Of a DNA stretch of 64,000 nt, positions 34,085 through 42,400 are shown in pieces. Each line of letters begins with the position of its first letter. Positions within the stretch are counted from its first letter, which is position 1. Source of the stretch: Pseudomonadota bacterium (GTDB taxonomy: Bacteria; Pseudomonadota; Alphaproteobacteria; Acetobacterales; Acetobacteraceae); assembly GCA_021809435.1 (NCBI GenBank), contig JAKBAD010000006.1, positions 1 to 64,000 of the forward strand, given 5' to 3'. Under the pieces are notes generated by a model. It worked only from the letters and a program-made list of their open reading frames with translations. It ran no database searches and was not told where the DNA came from. Made by a program: the position numbers and the translations under genes.

Positions 34085-34318
34085 TTAGTTGGCTTTGCAC
34101 TTGCCGGCACAAGCGCCTGTTTTGGCCTGGCAATTGCCGGTAAGGCTGGCGCAATTGCCGACTTTTTGCTTGCCGCCGCAATTGCCCGTGAGGCTGGCGC
34201 AGTTTTTGACGGTGGTGCCGGTGCAGGCGGCGCGCGCGGCCAGTGGCGTGGTGGCGGCAACCAGGCCGCCGAGCGAAACGGCGGCACCGAGGGTGAGCAT
34301 GGAGGCTTTGAGTTTCAT
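34085..34318 (-). CDS. Exported cysteine-rich repeat peptide, bufferin-like precursor candidate
   Basis: This 77-residue peptide has a Sec signal (about residues 1-30, ending PLAARA) and a mature part of about 47 residues with seven cysteines, including NCASLTGNC twice, spaced by small and lysine-rich linkers. It lacks the DUF2282 pattern of classical bufferin BufA1. Its SigF-type promoter and location in a bufferin locus suggest a metal-binding, perhaps post-translationally modified peptide. This is inference. ATG at 34318 is chosen over an upstream ATG because it begins the signal peptide. Confidence 0.7.
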   Translation of the reverse strand: MKLKASMLTLGAAVSLGGLVAATTPLAARAACTGTTVKNCASLTGNCGGKQKVGNCASLTGNCQAKTGACAGKCKAN

Positions 34319-34373
34319 CGCGGATATCCTTTTTGTGGGGTGGCGCCGGACCATCCGGGGGCCACTGTAGAGC

Positions 34374-34402
34374 TGTTCGTATGCAGGCGCGGCAAGGTTA
34401 CA
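34374..34402 (-). promoter_or_regulatory. SigF-type promoter for the Cys-rich peptide
   Basis: On the minus strand this reads TGTAACCTT, 14 bases, CGAACA. It matches the three plus-strand promoters at the -35 element and spacing, with one difference in the -10. It is 55 bases from the start codon. Confidence 0.7.
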
Positions 34403-34456
34403 GGGGGCTTGAATATTTTTTCCGCCTCCCCGAATTTATGGGCATGAAGGTGTGCG

Positions 34457-35281
34457 ATGTATTTGGGTCTTGCTGAAGCGGCCCATCTGCGCGGTGAGTT
34501 TTCGTTGGGTCTGCTGGTGTTGCTGGCGGGGGCGGAGGCAGTTTGGCCGCGCCGGGGGCGCACGCAGCCAAGGTTGCGCCGCTGGCCCGGTAATCTCGGC
34601 ATCGCGGTGGTGGATGCGCTGGCGGTACGGCTGGTCTTTCCCGTAGTGGCGCTGGGCGTGGCGCTATGGGCGGCGCGGCGTGGCTGGGGGCTGTTGAACT
34701 TGGTGGCGCTGCCGGGCTGGATGAGCATCATCTTGGCCGTTTTGGCGTTGGATTTGGCGATTTATGCGCAGCATGTGGTGTTCCACAAAGTGCCGCTGCT
34801 CTGGCGCCTGCACCGTATGCATCATGCCGATCTTGATCTGGATGTGACCTCCGGGGCGCGGTTTCATCCCTTGGAGATCATGCTCTCGATGCTGATTAAA
34901 ATGGCCGTGGTGCTGGCCTTGGGGGCGCCGCCTTTGGCTGTGCTGCTGTTTGAAATCATCCTCAACGCCACGGCTTTGTTCAACCATGGCAATCTGGGCC
35001 TACCGGCAGGGGTGGACCGGTGGCTGCGCCTGCTGGTGGTGACGCCCGACATGCACCGTGTTCATCATTCAGTGCTGCGTGCGGAAACGGACAGTAATTA
35101 TGGCTTCAACCTGCCCTGGTGGGACCGGCTATTTGGCACTTACCGCCCCCAACCCAAGCTTGGGCAACTGGGCATGGTGATTGGGCTGGAGGATTTCCAC
35201 GAACCTGGTGCCTCGCGGCTGGATGCTTTATTGATTCAGCCCTTTATCGAGAAAAAATCTACAACCGATGACATATTGTGA
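34457..35281 (+). CDS. Sterol desaturase/fatty acid hydroxylase-family membrane protein
   Basis: This 274-residue integral membrane protein has histidine boxes of the di-iron hydroxylase family: QHVVFHK, HRMHHADLD, HPLEI and DMHRVHHS. It probably hydroxylates or desaturates a membrane lipid. It lies between SigF-type promoters but has no recognisable one itself. The next gene is 94 bases away, so I would not place it in the bufferin operon. Confidence 0.82.
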   Translation: MYLGLAEAAHLRGEFSLGLLVLLAGAEAVWPRRGRTQPRLRRWPGNLGIAVVDALAVRLVFPVVALGVALWAARRGWGLLNLVALPGWMSIILAVLALDLAIYAQHVVFHKVPLLWRLHRMHHADLDLDVTSGARFHPLEIMLSMLIKMAVVLALGAPPLAVLLFEIILNATALFNHGNLGLPAGVDRWLRLLVVTPDMHRVHHSVLRAETDSNYGFNLPWWDRLFGTYRPQPKLGQLGMVIGLEDFHEPGASRLDALLIQPFIEKKSTTDDIL

Positions 35282-35298
35282 ATTAAGCTGATTGGGCC

Positions 35299-35327
35299 TG
35301 TAACCTTTTACCTTGATCGTTCGAATA
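35299..35327 (+). promoter_or_regulatory. SigF-type promoter, 109-aa... exported small protein
   Basis: TGTAACCTT, 14 bases, CGAATA. The start codon of the exported protein follows 48 bases after the -10. Elements and spacing are identical to those at 35785 and 39280. Confidence 0.78.
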
Positions 35328-35375
35328 ATGAGATGCGGCCAGAATTAAGGCTGTTCTTCATTCAGGAGACTGATC

Positions 35376-35702
35376 ATGAAACATAGATATATAGCGGCTA
35401 TAGTTTTAAGTGCGGCGCTTGGGGGCACAGCCGCCCATGCCGCCTCGTTTTTTGCGGAGACACCCACCGTGATCGTGGCGGTTGCCGCGGCAGAGTCGCA
35501 GGCGCAGCTTGCAAAAACCCTTGCGTCTGAAGGCTATGCCGATATCGCGCTCAGTGCGATACAGCCAAGTCTGGAAAATCCGCATCCGGAACTCAATCCC
35601 GCGGCACTTGCGAACCCTACCGGCACAGCTGTGCGGGAGGGCTGGAATGGTGTCGCGGAGAAAGATGGTCAGATCGTGCAGGTTTATGTCACCGGCTTGT
35701 GA
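35376..35702 (+). CDS. Small exported protein of the SigF regulon
   Basis: This 108-residue protein has a signal peptide (IAAIVLSAALGGTAAHA) and a mature part of about 85 residues without cysteine, ending DGQIVQVYVTGL. I do not recognise the family. It has its own SigF-type promoter and AGGAG ribosome site. Between it and bufA1 lies a second promoter, so it is probably monocistronic. Confidence 0.7.
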   Translation: MKHRYIAAIVLSAALGGTAAHAASFFAETPTVIVAVAAAESQAQLAKTLASEGYADIALSAIQPSLENPHPELNPAALANPTGTAVREGWNGVAEKDGQIVQVYVTGL

Positions 35703-35784
35703 GGGGGGCTGCACAGGTTGCCGCTGCCTGTGAGCTTGCTCGGCATGTCAGAGTGCATACAAGGAAATTATTTTTTCCGTCCTC

Positions 35785-35813
35785 TGTAACCTTCATATCC
35801 AGCCCCGCGAATA
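35785..35813 (+). promoter_or_regulatory. SigF-type promoter of the bufferin operon
   Basis: TGTAACCTT, 14 bases, CGAATA, with the bufA1 start 49 bases after the -10. Bufferin operons under SigF control are known from Caulobacter. Confidence 0.8.
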
Positions 35814-35862
35814 GTGAGGTGCAGCTGGATTTTGGGGCTGCATTTTGACAAGGAGAAAATTA

Positions 35863-36141
35863 ATGGATCGCCGGAATTTTGCCGCTAAAATTCTGACCGC
35901 CGCAGTTGGTATCGCCGCCTCCGCCGCCCCCATGGCGGCCAGCGCGCAGAGCATTTCGTCGCCGAAGCTTGAAAAATGTTACGGAGTCAATGCTGTTGGT
36001 CGGAATGATTGTGCCGCCGGCACCCATTCCTGCGCCGGGCAGGCGACGATGGCGCGCGACCCTGCTTCCTTCGTGCTGCTGCCGCAGGGCGATTGCTCGA
36101 AGCTTGCCGGTGGCTCGCTGACGCCGGGCAAAGCCTCGTAA
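35863..36141 (+). CDS. bufA1: Bufferin precursor peptide (BufA1-type, DUF2282)
   Basis: This 92-residue precursor has a signal peptide ending MAASAQS and a mature part with four cysteines in the family pattern KCYGVNAVGRNDC, HSCAG and GDCSKLAGGSL. In characterised bufferins, cysteines are converted by BufB to copper-binding heterocycles and the product sequesters copper in the periplasm. The start at 35863 follows AAGGAG. The locus order A-B-C-DoxX matches this type. Confidence 0.85.
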   Translation: MDRRNFAAKILTAAVGIAASAAPMAASAQSISSPKLEKCYGVNAVGRNDCAAGTHSCAGQATMARDPASFVLLPQGDCSKLAGGSLTPGKAS

Positions 36142-36207
36142 CCTCGGCACGGCGTCTGCCCCAAAGGCGGCGCCATTGCCTCCAATGGCCGGATACAGGA
36201 GCTTATC

Positions 36208-36384
36208 ATGAACAAAGTATCGATTGGCTTGATCGCCGGTTTTGCCGCCACCGGTGCCGGACTGTTCGGCCTGAATCTTGGGCTGATGGCACCTGTGGCG
36301 GCGCTCATGCTGCACATGATCTTTGGCGCGCAGATGGGCTGGGTGTTCGGCGCGTTGCATCAAGATGCTTTGACCCACTTGTGA
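36208..36384 (+). CDS. 58-aa hydrophobic protein between bufA1 and bufB
   Basis: The frame from ATG 36208 to TGA 36382-36384 encodes a very hydrophobic peptide starting MNKVSIGLIAGFAATGAGLF, with two likely membrane helices and no cysteine. A CAGGAG site precedes it. It sits 66 bases after bufA1 and 19 before bufB on the same strand, so it is almost certainly co-transcribed. I do not recognise a family. Confidence 0.7.
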   Translation: MNKVSIGLIAGFAATGAGLFGLNLGLMAPVAALMLHMIFGAQMGWVFGALHQDALTHL

Positions 36385-36403
36385 ATTTATAAAGGAGGCG
36401 AAG

Positions 36404-37252
36404 ATGTCGAAGCTGGCATCCGCCGGGATCGGATTACGCTTGCCGCACCATGCCGATTTTCTGGCCATGCACCGTTCAACCGGCTGGGTGGAGGTGCATA
36501 GCGAGAATTATCTCAGCGGCCCGGCGCTCGCGGTTCTGGAGCGCGTGCGTGCCGATTATCCGGTGTCATTGCACGGGGTAGGACTTTCGCTCGGCAGTGC
36601 CGCAGGCGTGGACGACACGCATCTTGAACGTCTTAGGGTATTGGCTAATCGTATCGACCCGTTCCTGGTCTCGGAGCACCTGGCCTGGACGGGTACGGAC
36701 GGAGCGCATCTGGCCGATTTGCTGCCGCTGCCGCTGCATGAGGAAAGTCTGGAGATTTTTTGCCGCAACGTGATGCAGGCGCAGGATGTGTTCAAATGCC
36801 AGATTCTCGTTGAAAATCCGACGACCTATCTGCAGTTTCCAGAATCGACAATTCCCGAGCCGGATTTTTTGGCGGAAGTTTCGCGCCGCACCGGGTGCGG
36901 CCTGATCTGCGACATCAACAATATTTTCGTATCAGCCCATAATCACGGCTGGGACGCGCAAACCTATCTGCGGGCACTCCCGCGTGAAGCGGTGAGGGAG
37001 TATCATCTCGCTGGCCATATGTCTGGTAAAGGTGAAGCTAAGGGGCTGTTGCTCGATACCCATGACCGCGCGATTTCTCCGGCTGTGTGGGCATTGTTTG
37101 ATGAGGCGCTACGTATCATCGGCCCGCGTCCGGTGATGATCGAGCGTGATACTCGCCTGCCCCCGCTGAGTGCGTTGCTGGAAGAAGCAGCCCTGGCGCA
37201 GGCTCGTCTCGACGCTCAGGCAGGGAGAGTTGATCATGCTCTCGTTAGGTGA
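36404..37252 (+). CDS. bufB: BufB multinuclear iron enzyme (DUF692) modifying bufferin
   Basis: This 282-residue TIM-barrel protein of the MbnB/BufB family (DUF692) has iron-ligand segments EVHSENYL, LHGVGLSLG, SEHLAWTG, LVENPTTYLQFP, CDINNIFVSAHNHG and EYHLAGH. With BufC it is expected to oxidise cysteines of the precursor to thiooxazole-type groups. The ATG at 36404 follows AAAGGAGG. It overlaps bufC by 17 bases. Confidence 0.88.
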   Translation: MSKLASAGIGLRLPHHADFLAMHRSTGWVEVHSENYLSGPALAVLERVRADYPVSLHGVGLSLGSAAGVDDTHLERLRVLANRIDPFLVSEHLAWTGTDGAHLADLLPLPLHEESLEIFCRNVMQAQDVFKCQILVENPTTYLQFPESTIPEPDFLAEVSRRTGCGLICDINNIFVSAHNHGWDAQTYLRALPREAVREYHLAGHMSGKGEAKGLLLDTHDRAISPAVWALFDEALRIIGPRPVMIERDTRLPPLSALLEEAALAQARLDAQAGRVDHALVR

Positions 37253-37985
37253 CCGGCAGAGGAAATTTCAGGCAGCTTTGTTGGCGATGTCCGCACGCGA
37301 AACCACAAATGGTTTGGGAGTTTATCGAAATAATGTGCGGGGTAATCTGACTTTGGCGCTGAAGCTGGTTTTTCCCGCAACGCTCAAATTGGTCGGGGAG
37401 GATTGTTTCTGCGCTTATGCCGAGAAATTTCTCTTGGCCCAACCGCCGCGCGATGCCGATTTGCATCGCTATGGCGAGGCTTTTCCCGACTTTCTGGCCG
37501 CTAGTGCTTTGGCGGGGCAGTTGCCGTATTTGGCCGATGTAGCCTGGTTGGACTGGGGGGTTCACCACGCCTTGCATGAGGTGGAAATCCCCCCGCTAGA
37601 TCCACAAACTTTAGCTCACGCGCCAGAGAATTTCAGCTTCGTTGGCCATCCATCGCTCTCGCTGCGGGCGCTACGGCGCGACGCGCAAGCGATTTGGGCG
37701 GCGGTTCTGGAGGAAGATGATGACCGCCTAGCCGCTATACTGCCCGACGACAGCATCGCCCCACTGATCATCTTGCGTCCACGTGGGTTATTAGAGGTCA
37801 TCGAGCTTTCACCGGCAATGTTTGATCTCGCTTTAACATTGGCGAGCGGATTTCCGCTTGACGCAGCGCTCGCCGTTATCGGTGATGAAGAAGCAGCCCA
37901 AGCCCTGGGGCTGCTGCTCTCATACGGCATGTTCAGTGGCATTACCCCAACGGCAACAGAGGAGCGATCATGTCTGTCTCGATAA
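37236..37985 (+). CDS. bufC: BufC precursor-recognition partner (DUF2063)
   Basis: This 249-residue protein has the DUF2063/HvfC-BufC N-terminal helical domain (LSLGDRQRKFQAALLAM to YGEAFPDFLAA) and a C-terminal substrate-delivery part. It presents the precursor to BufB. The start at 37236 has GGGAGAG upstream. An earlier start would overlap bufB more deeply. It ends within the DoxX gene by 16 bases. Confidence 0.85.
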   Translation: MLSLGDRQRKFQAALLAMSARETTNGLGVYRNNVRGNLTLALKLVFPATLKLVGEDCFCAYAEKFLLAQPPRDADLHRYGEAFPDFLAASALAGQLPYLADVAWLDWGVHHALHEVEIPPLDPQTLAHAPENFSFVGHPSLSLRALRRDAQAIWAAVLEEDDDRLAAILPDDSIAPLIILRPRGLLEVIELSPAMFDLALTLASGFPLDAALAVIGDEEAAQALGLLLSYGMFSGITPTATEERSCLSR

Positions 37986-38425
37986 TTGCGCAACCATTCA
38001 GGCTGGTTGATATGATGATTGGTTTATTCAGCCGTGTCCCGTACTGGTTGGTGGCGCTCACCGCGCGCGTGGCGTTGGCGCAGGTGTTTTTCAGCTCCGC
38101 TCAGACGCATCTCGCGAACTGGGACACGACGCTCTATATGTTCGCCAATTCTTATCAGGTGCCATTATTGCCGCCCACCATCGCCGCTTATCTGGCGGTG
38201 GCGCAGGAAATTGCCATGCCGCCCTTGCTGCTGCTCGGCCTGGGCACGCGTTTTGCCGCTTTGGCGCTGCTGGGCATGACAGCGGTGATCGAAATTTTCG
38301 TCTATCCTCAGGCGTGGCCCACGCATATTCAATGGGCGGCAATGATGCTGGTGCTGATTTCGCAAGGCGGTGGAGGCGTATCCCTCGATGCGCTGATTGC
38401 CCGCATCTGGCGCCGGCAAAGCTGA
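37970..38425 (+). CDS. DoxX-family membrane protein of the bufferin operon
   Basis: This 151-residue four-helix DoxX protein has RVALAQVFFSSAQTHLANW and EIAMPPLLLLGLGTRFAALALL. DoxX proteins commonly close bufferin operons and may support the redox step. It is coupled to bufC by overlap and has GAGG before its ATG. Confidence 0.82.
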   Translation: MSVSIIAQPFRLVDMMIGLFSRVPYWLVALTARVALAQVFFSSAQTHLANWDTTLYMFANSYQVPLLPPTIAAYLAVAQEIAMPPLLLLGLGTRFAALALLGMTAVIEIFVYPQAWPTHIQWAAMMLVLISQGGGGVSLDALIARIWRRQS

Positions 38426-38447
38426 ATTGGGGTGCTTGTGAAGCGTG

Positions 38448-38476
38448 TGACCGGCGCGCCTAGAGCGCGCCGGTCA
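38448..38476. terminator. Hairpin between convergent doxX and CMD-type genes
   Basis: TGACCGGCGCGC and GCGCGCCGGTCA form a perfect 12-bp stem around CTAGA. There is no T tract, but its placement between two convergent stop codons fits a bidirectional terminator. Confidence 0.6.
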
Positions 38477-38482
38477 TGGGGT

Positions 38483-39049
38483 TCAGGCGACGCGATAGTT
38501 GGCGAACGCGGCGTCAACTTCCGTATGGAAGAGATGGTTGGCGTAATTGCTCAGTGTTTTAACCGCCATTGCCAGAATGATATCGAGCGCATGGCGGTCG
38601 GCATAGCCGGCGGCGTGGAAGGAAGCGAGGTCTTTTTGGGTGGGCAGGCCGCGCGTATCGAACATGATCTGCGTGAAATTGGCGAGCGCGGCTAGCTTCG
38701 GGTCGTTGATTGTGTCGCCGCTGCGCAGTGCCGCCAGGATATCGGCGGGGACTTTGGACATCTTGTCGGCGATCATGCTGTGCGCGGCGGTGCAGTAATT
38801 GCAGCCATTGGACCGGCTGATCACCAGAAACACCACCTCTTGCTCGGCGGGTGATAGTGCGGATTCAGCCCGGAAGCGCGCATAGCCATCAAGATAGGTT
38901 TGCAGCAAGCCAGGGGCGTTCGCCATGTTGGCATACATGTTGGGTATGAAACCCACCTGGGCCTTGGCGGTTTCCAGCACCGCGCGGGCCTCTGGCGGCG
39001 CGGTTTCAAGCGTGAGAGCGGGCAGGGTTAGCCGGGCTTCAGCAGTCAT
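38483..39049 (-). CDS. Carboxymuconolactone decarboxylase-family peroxidase-like protein
   Basis: This 188-residue AhpD-like protein carries the redox motif SNGCNYCTAAHSMI (CxxC with downstream His) in a CMD domain. Such proteins act as alkylhydroperoxidases or thiol reductases, consistent with a stress locus. The start at 39049 (AGGAG upstream) is preferred over an open frame reaching 39181. No SigF-type promoter was found on its strand. Confidence 0.8.
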   Translation of the reverse strand: MTAEARLTLPALTLETAPPEARAVLETAKAQVGFIPNMYANMANAPGLLQTYLDGYARFRAESALSPAEQEVVFLVISRSNGCNYCTAAHSMIADKMSKVPADILAALRSGDTINDPKLAALANFTQIMFDTRGLPTQKDLASFHAAGYADRHALDIILAMAVKTLSNYANHLFHTEVDAAFANYRVA

Positions 39050-39279
39050 AAATAAAGCTCCTGGTATTGTTGCGGGTTTAAAAGAAAAACGTGGGCTTGA
39101 TGCCAGGCAGACCCTGACCGTGGGCAAACCTCTCTTCAACGTGAAGGGGCGTGGACGGGATGTGGTTTGGGTTTCTCGCATCGGGTTTAAATAATAGAAC
39201 GGTCGATATATAATTCAAGTCCAGATAAATTCATGGTTTGCCACCGTCTGCTCTCCTGCGTGATATTTTTTGCCGTGGC

Positions 39280-39308
39280 TGTAACCTTTGCCCTCGATCC
39301 GGCGAATA
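39280..39308 (+). promoter_or_regulatory. SigF-type promoter of the MFS/radical-SAM operon
   Basis: TGTAACCTT, 14 bases, CGAATA, with a start codon 31 bases after the -10. It is identical at both elements to the bufA1 promoter. It drives five overlapping genes. Confidence 0.8.
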
Positions 39309-39339
39309 GAGTGAAACCTGCCTTGTTTTGGGAGCCAGT

Positions 39340-40710
39340 ATGGAAACGCCTCATGAGACTGCCTTGCTCGACACGCTTTCAGCCCTGCGCTGGAACCGCT
39401 TTCATACGGTGGCGGTGCTGCTGTTTGGGCTTGGTTGGGCGCTCGATGCCTTCGAGGTCACGCTAATCGGCAATGTGATGGGGGCGCTGAAGCAGCGCTT
39501 CCATTTGGGGGCGGATGGCATGTCCCTGCTGCTGGCGGCATGGTTCGCCGGGTTAATGCTGGGCGCTTCGGGGTTTGGTGTGCTCTCGGACAGGTTCGGG
39601 CGCCGGCGGGTGTTTCTGGTCAGTCTGGTGCTCTATGGGCTGGCCACGCTGGTTACCGGCTTCGCGCCCAACCTGGTCAGCCTGCTGGCACTGCGGCTCT
39701 TGGCGGGCATCGGCGTGGGGGCGGAATATGCCGCCATCAATGCCGCCATCACCGAGCTTGTGCCCAGCCGCTCACGCGGCTGTGCCGCGGCGATGGTGCT
39801 GAATTTCTGGCCGCTGGGCAGTTTCGTGGCGGCCTTGCTGGCGTGGCTGGGGCTCTCCACCTTGCCGCCAGATATTGGTTGGCGCGTGGTGTTTGGGGTT
39901 GGCGGGGTTATCGCCCTGTCCGCCGCCTGGTTCCGCCGGCATTTACCCGAAAGCCCGCGCTGGCTTTTAGACGCTGGAAGGACCGAGGATGCGCGCGCGA
40001 TTATCGCGGGCATCGAGGCGGGGCTGACCAATATTCCGCCGCCCGCCGTTCTACCTGCAACCAGCCGTATCCGGCGCGAGGCCGGGCAGTTTTCTCGTCT
40101 GCTGCGCCGATATCCCGGCCGCTTGCTTCTGGGGGCGGCGCTCGATTTCGCGGAGGCATCCGGGTATTATGGCTTGTTCGCCTTCTTACCGATCGTGGTT
40201 CTGCCCGCCTTGCACCTAGCACCTGAAGCGCTGCCGCTGTTCTATCTGGCGGGCAGCGTTGGGGCGGCGATTGGCGGGCTGGCCGCGGCCTCTCTGCTTG
40301 ACCGCGTGGGCCGAAGCTGGACAGTGGGCGGCTTCTATCTGGCCACGGCCCTGGGGCTGGTGGGGTTTGCCGCGATCACGCCCTTTGGCGCGGGCGCGAT
40401 CATGGCTGGGTTCGCGTTGGTCAATCTGCTCGCCACCGGCAGCTGGATCGCCGCCTATCCAACCTTCTCGGAATTGTTCCCCACCGCCTTGCGGGCCACG
40501 GGCATTGGCGTTTCCGTCACGGTGGGGCGTATTGGCGCGGCGTTGGCCCCCTTTGCCGTGGGGTATGTCGGCGCGCGCAGCATGGCGGCGGCGCTGTTGA
40601 TGCTGGCGGTGTTCTGGGCGCTGGGCGCGGTGGCGATCCTGGTCTGGCGGCTGCGCGGCGGGGTGGAAGCGCGGGGGATGGCGCTGGAAAATCTGGTTCA
40701 GCATGGGTGA
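39340..40710 (+). CDS. MFS transporter
   Basis: This 456-residue, 12-helix major facilitator has the motif-A loop GVLSDRFGRRR between helices 2 and 3 and FGLGWALDAFEVTLIGNVMG in helix 1, as in sugar/aromatic acid-type carriers. The ATG at 39340 follows TTGGGAG. It is first in a coupled operon with radical-SAM and transferase genes, so it may export the product or import its precursor. Its stop overlaps the next start by eight bases. Confidence 0.85.
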   Translation: METPHETALLDTLSALRWNRFHTVAVLLFGLGWALDAFEVTLIGNVMGALKQRFHLGADGMSLLLAAWFAGLMLGASGFGVLSDRFGRRRVFLVSLVLYGLATLVTGFAPNLVSLLALRLLAGIGVGAEYAAINAAITELVPSRSRGCAAAMVLNFWPLGSFVAALLAWLGLSTLPPDIGWRVVFGVGGVIALSAAWFRRHLPESPRWLLDAGRTEDARAIIAGIEAGLTNIPPPAVLPATSRIRREAGQFSRLLRRYPGRLLLGAALDFAEASGYYGLFAFLPIVVLPALHLAPEALPLFYLAGSVGAAIGGLAAASLLDRVGRSWTVGGFYLATALGLVGFAAITPFGAGAIMAGFALVNLLATGSWIAAYPTFSELFPTALRATGIGVSVTVGRIGAALAPFAVGYVGARSMAAALLMLAVFWALGAVAILVWRLRGGVEARGMALENLVQHG

Positions 40711-42400
40711 GCTGGCGCTGGGGGGCAAAATCCTCGCTTTTGGCGGGCCCTATAGCAACATCCAGGCGCTGGAGGCCCTGTTCGCGGCGGCAAGGCGCCA
40801 TGGCATCCCGCCAGAGCGGATGATTTGCACCGGCGATATCGTGGCCTATGGCGCCGATCCACGCCCCTGCATCGGCCTGATCCGCGAGGCTGCAATTCCC
40901 ACGGTGATGGGGAATTGCGAGGAGCAGCTCGCCGCGAATGAAGGGGATTGCGGCTGCGGGTTCACGCCCGGCTCGGCGTGCGACCGGCTCTCCGCCGCCT
41001 GGTTTGCTTACGCCAGCCGTGAGGTCAGCGCCCAAGACCGCGCCTGGATGGCGGCGCTGCCCCGCCAGATCATCTTGCGGCTGGGGCGCTGGCGTTTGGC
41101 GGTGGTGCATGGCGCGCCCAGCCGCATCAACCGGTTTCTGTTTGCCTCCGACCCCGATGAGGTCTTCGCGCCAGAGCTGGATATGGCCGGGGTGGATGGC
41201 GTGATTGCGGGGCATTCCGGGCTGCCTTTCACGCGCCCCCTCAAGGATGGCCGGGTCTGGCATAATGCTGGCGCGATTGGCCTGCCCGCCAATGACGGCA
41301 CGCCGCGCGGCTGGTACACCATCATCGAGGATAAGGGTGATGAGCTGGCATTTGCTCTGCACCCATTGGCCTATGACCATATGGCCGCCGCCGCCGCCAT
41401 GCGCCGGGCGCGCCTGCCCGAGGATTATGCGCGGGCGCTGGAGACCGGCATCTGGCCGAACCTCGATATCCTGCCTCATCAGGAGCGCGCCGCCACGGCA
41501 ACGCCCTTGCCCGCCGTTCCCAAGCCCGACGCGCGGGTGGCGCTGGAGCGGCTGGAGACGCTCTGGTTCAATACCGGCACGCTCTGCAATCTGGCCTGCA
41601 AGGCGTGCTATATTGAGAGCAGCCCGCGCAATGATGCGCTTTCCTGGCTCAGTCTGGACGCCGTCCACGCCCTGCTGGATGAAGCCGCCGAGCGCCATCC
41701 GGAGCTGCGCGACGTGGCGTTCACGGGCGGCGAGCCCTTCATGAATCCAGAGATCATGGAGATGCTCGAAACCGGACTGGATCGCGGTTTGCGCGTGCTG
41801 GTGCTGACCAACGCCATGACCCCGTTGCGCCACCATCTACCCGCCTTGCGTAAGTTTGCCGGGCGGAATTTGCATCTGCGCGTGTCGCTGGACCATTACA
41901 CGGAAGTCGGACATACGCGCTTGCGTGGCCCGCGCGCCTGGCATCCGGCACTTGAGGGGATTTCGGCCTTATCGGCGGCAGGCTTCGCGCCCTCCATCGC
42001 CGCGCGGTTCAACCCTGTTGAAGAAGACGAGGCCACTACCCGCGCCGGGTTCGCGAACCTGTTTGGCAACCAGGGCTGGGACATTGACGCCTTTAACGAT
42101 CAGCAGCTGGTGTTGTTTCCAGAGATGAGCGTGCCCGCCGCGGCGCCGGGCGTGAGCGCGGCGGCCTGGGCGGCGTTGCACCCGCGCGGGGCGGATGCCA
42201 TGTGCCGCACGGCCCGCATGGTGGTGCGACGCAAGGGGGCGCCGGACGTATCCATCGTCGCCTGCACCTTGTTGCCGTTCGAGCCGCGTTTTGAGCTGGG
42301 CCATACGCTGGCCGAAGCGGCAAGACCCGTGACGCTCGACCATCCTCATTGCGCCCGGTTTTGCGTGTTCGGCGCCTCTTCCTGCATGAGTGTGCGATGA
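40703..42400 (+). CDS. Metallophosphoesterase/radical-SAM fusion protein
   Basis: This 565-residue protein has two domains. Residues 5-270 look like a calcineurin-type phosphoesterase (GDIVAYG, MGNCEE, VVHGAP, AGHSGLPF), but the first metal motif DxH reads Gly15-Pro-Tyr17. Residues 285-565 are a radical-SAM domain with Cys295-x3-Cys299-x2-Cys302, VAFTGGEPFMNPEI and a cysteine-rich end (HPHCARFCVFGASSC) that could hold a second cluster. It is translationally coupled to neighbours on both sides. Substrate unknown. Confidence 0.82.
   Translation: MGELALGGKILAFGGPYSNIQALEALFAAARRHGIPPERMICTGDIVAYGADPRPCIGLIREAAIPTVMGNCEEQLAANEGDCGCGFTPGSACDRLSAAWFAYASREVSAQDRAWMAALPRQIILRLGRWRLAVVHGAPSRINRFLFASDPDEVFAPELDMAGVDGVIAGHSGLPFTRPLKDGRVWHNAGAIGLPANDGTPRGWYTIIEDKGDELAFALHPLAYDHMAAAAAMRRARLPEDYARALETGIWPNLDILPHQERAATATPLPAVPKPDARVALERLETLWFNTGTLCNLACKACYIESSPRNDALSWLSLDAVHALLDEAAERHPELRDVAFTGGEPFMNPEIMEMLETGLDRGLRVLVLTNAMTPLRHHLPALRKFAGRNLHLRVSLDHYTEVGHTRLRGPRAWHPALEGISALSAAGFAPSIAARFNPVEEDEATTRAGFANLFGNQGWDIDAFNDQQLVLFPEMSVPAAAPGVSAAAWAALHPRGADAMCRTARMVVRRKGAPDVSIVACTLLPFEPRFELGHTLAEAARPVTLDHPHCARFCVFGASSCMSVR

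Noticed and set aside
38448-38476. Palindrome considered as an attachment site
   Set aside because: Its position between convergent stop codons fits a terminator, and no integrase or tRNA is near.
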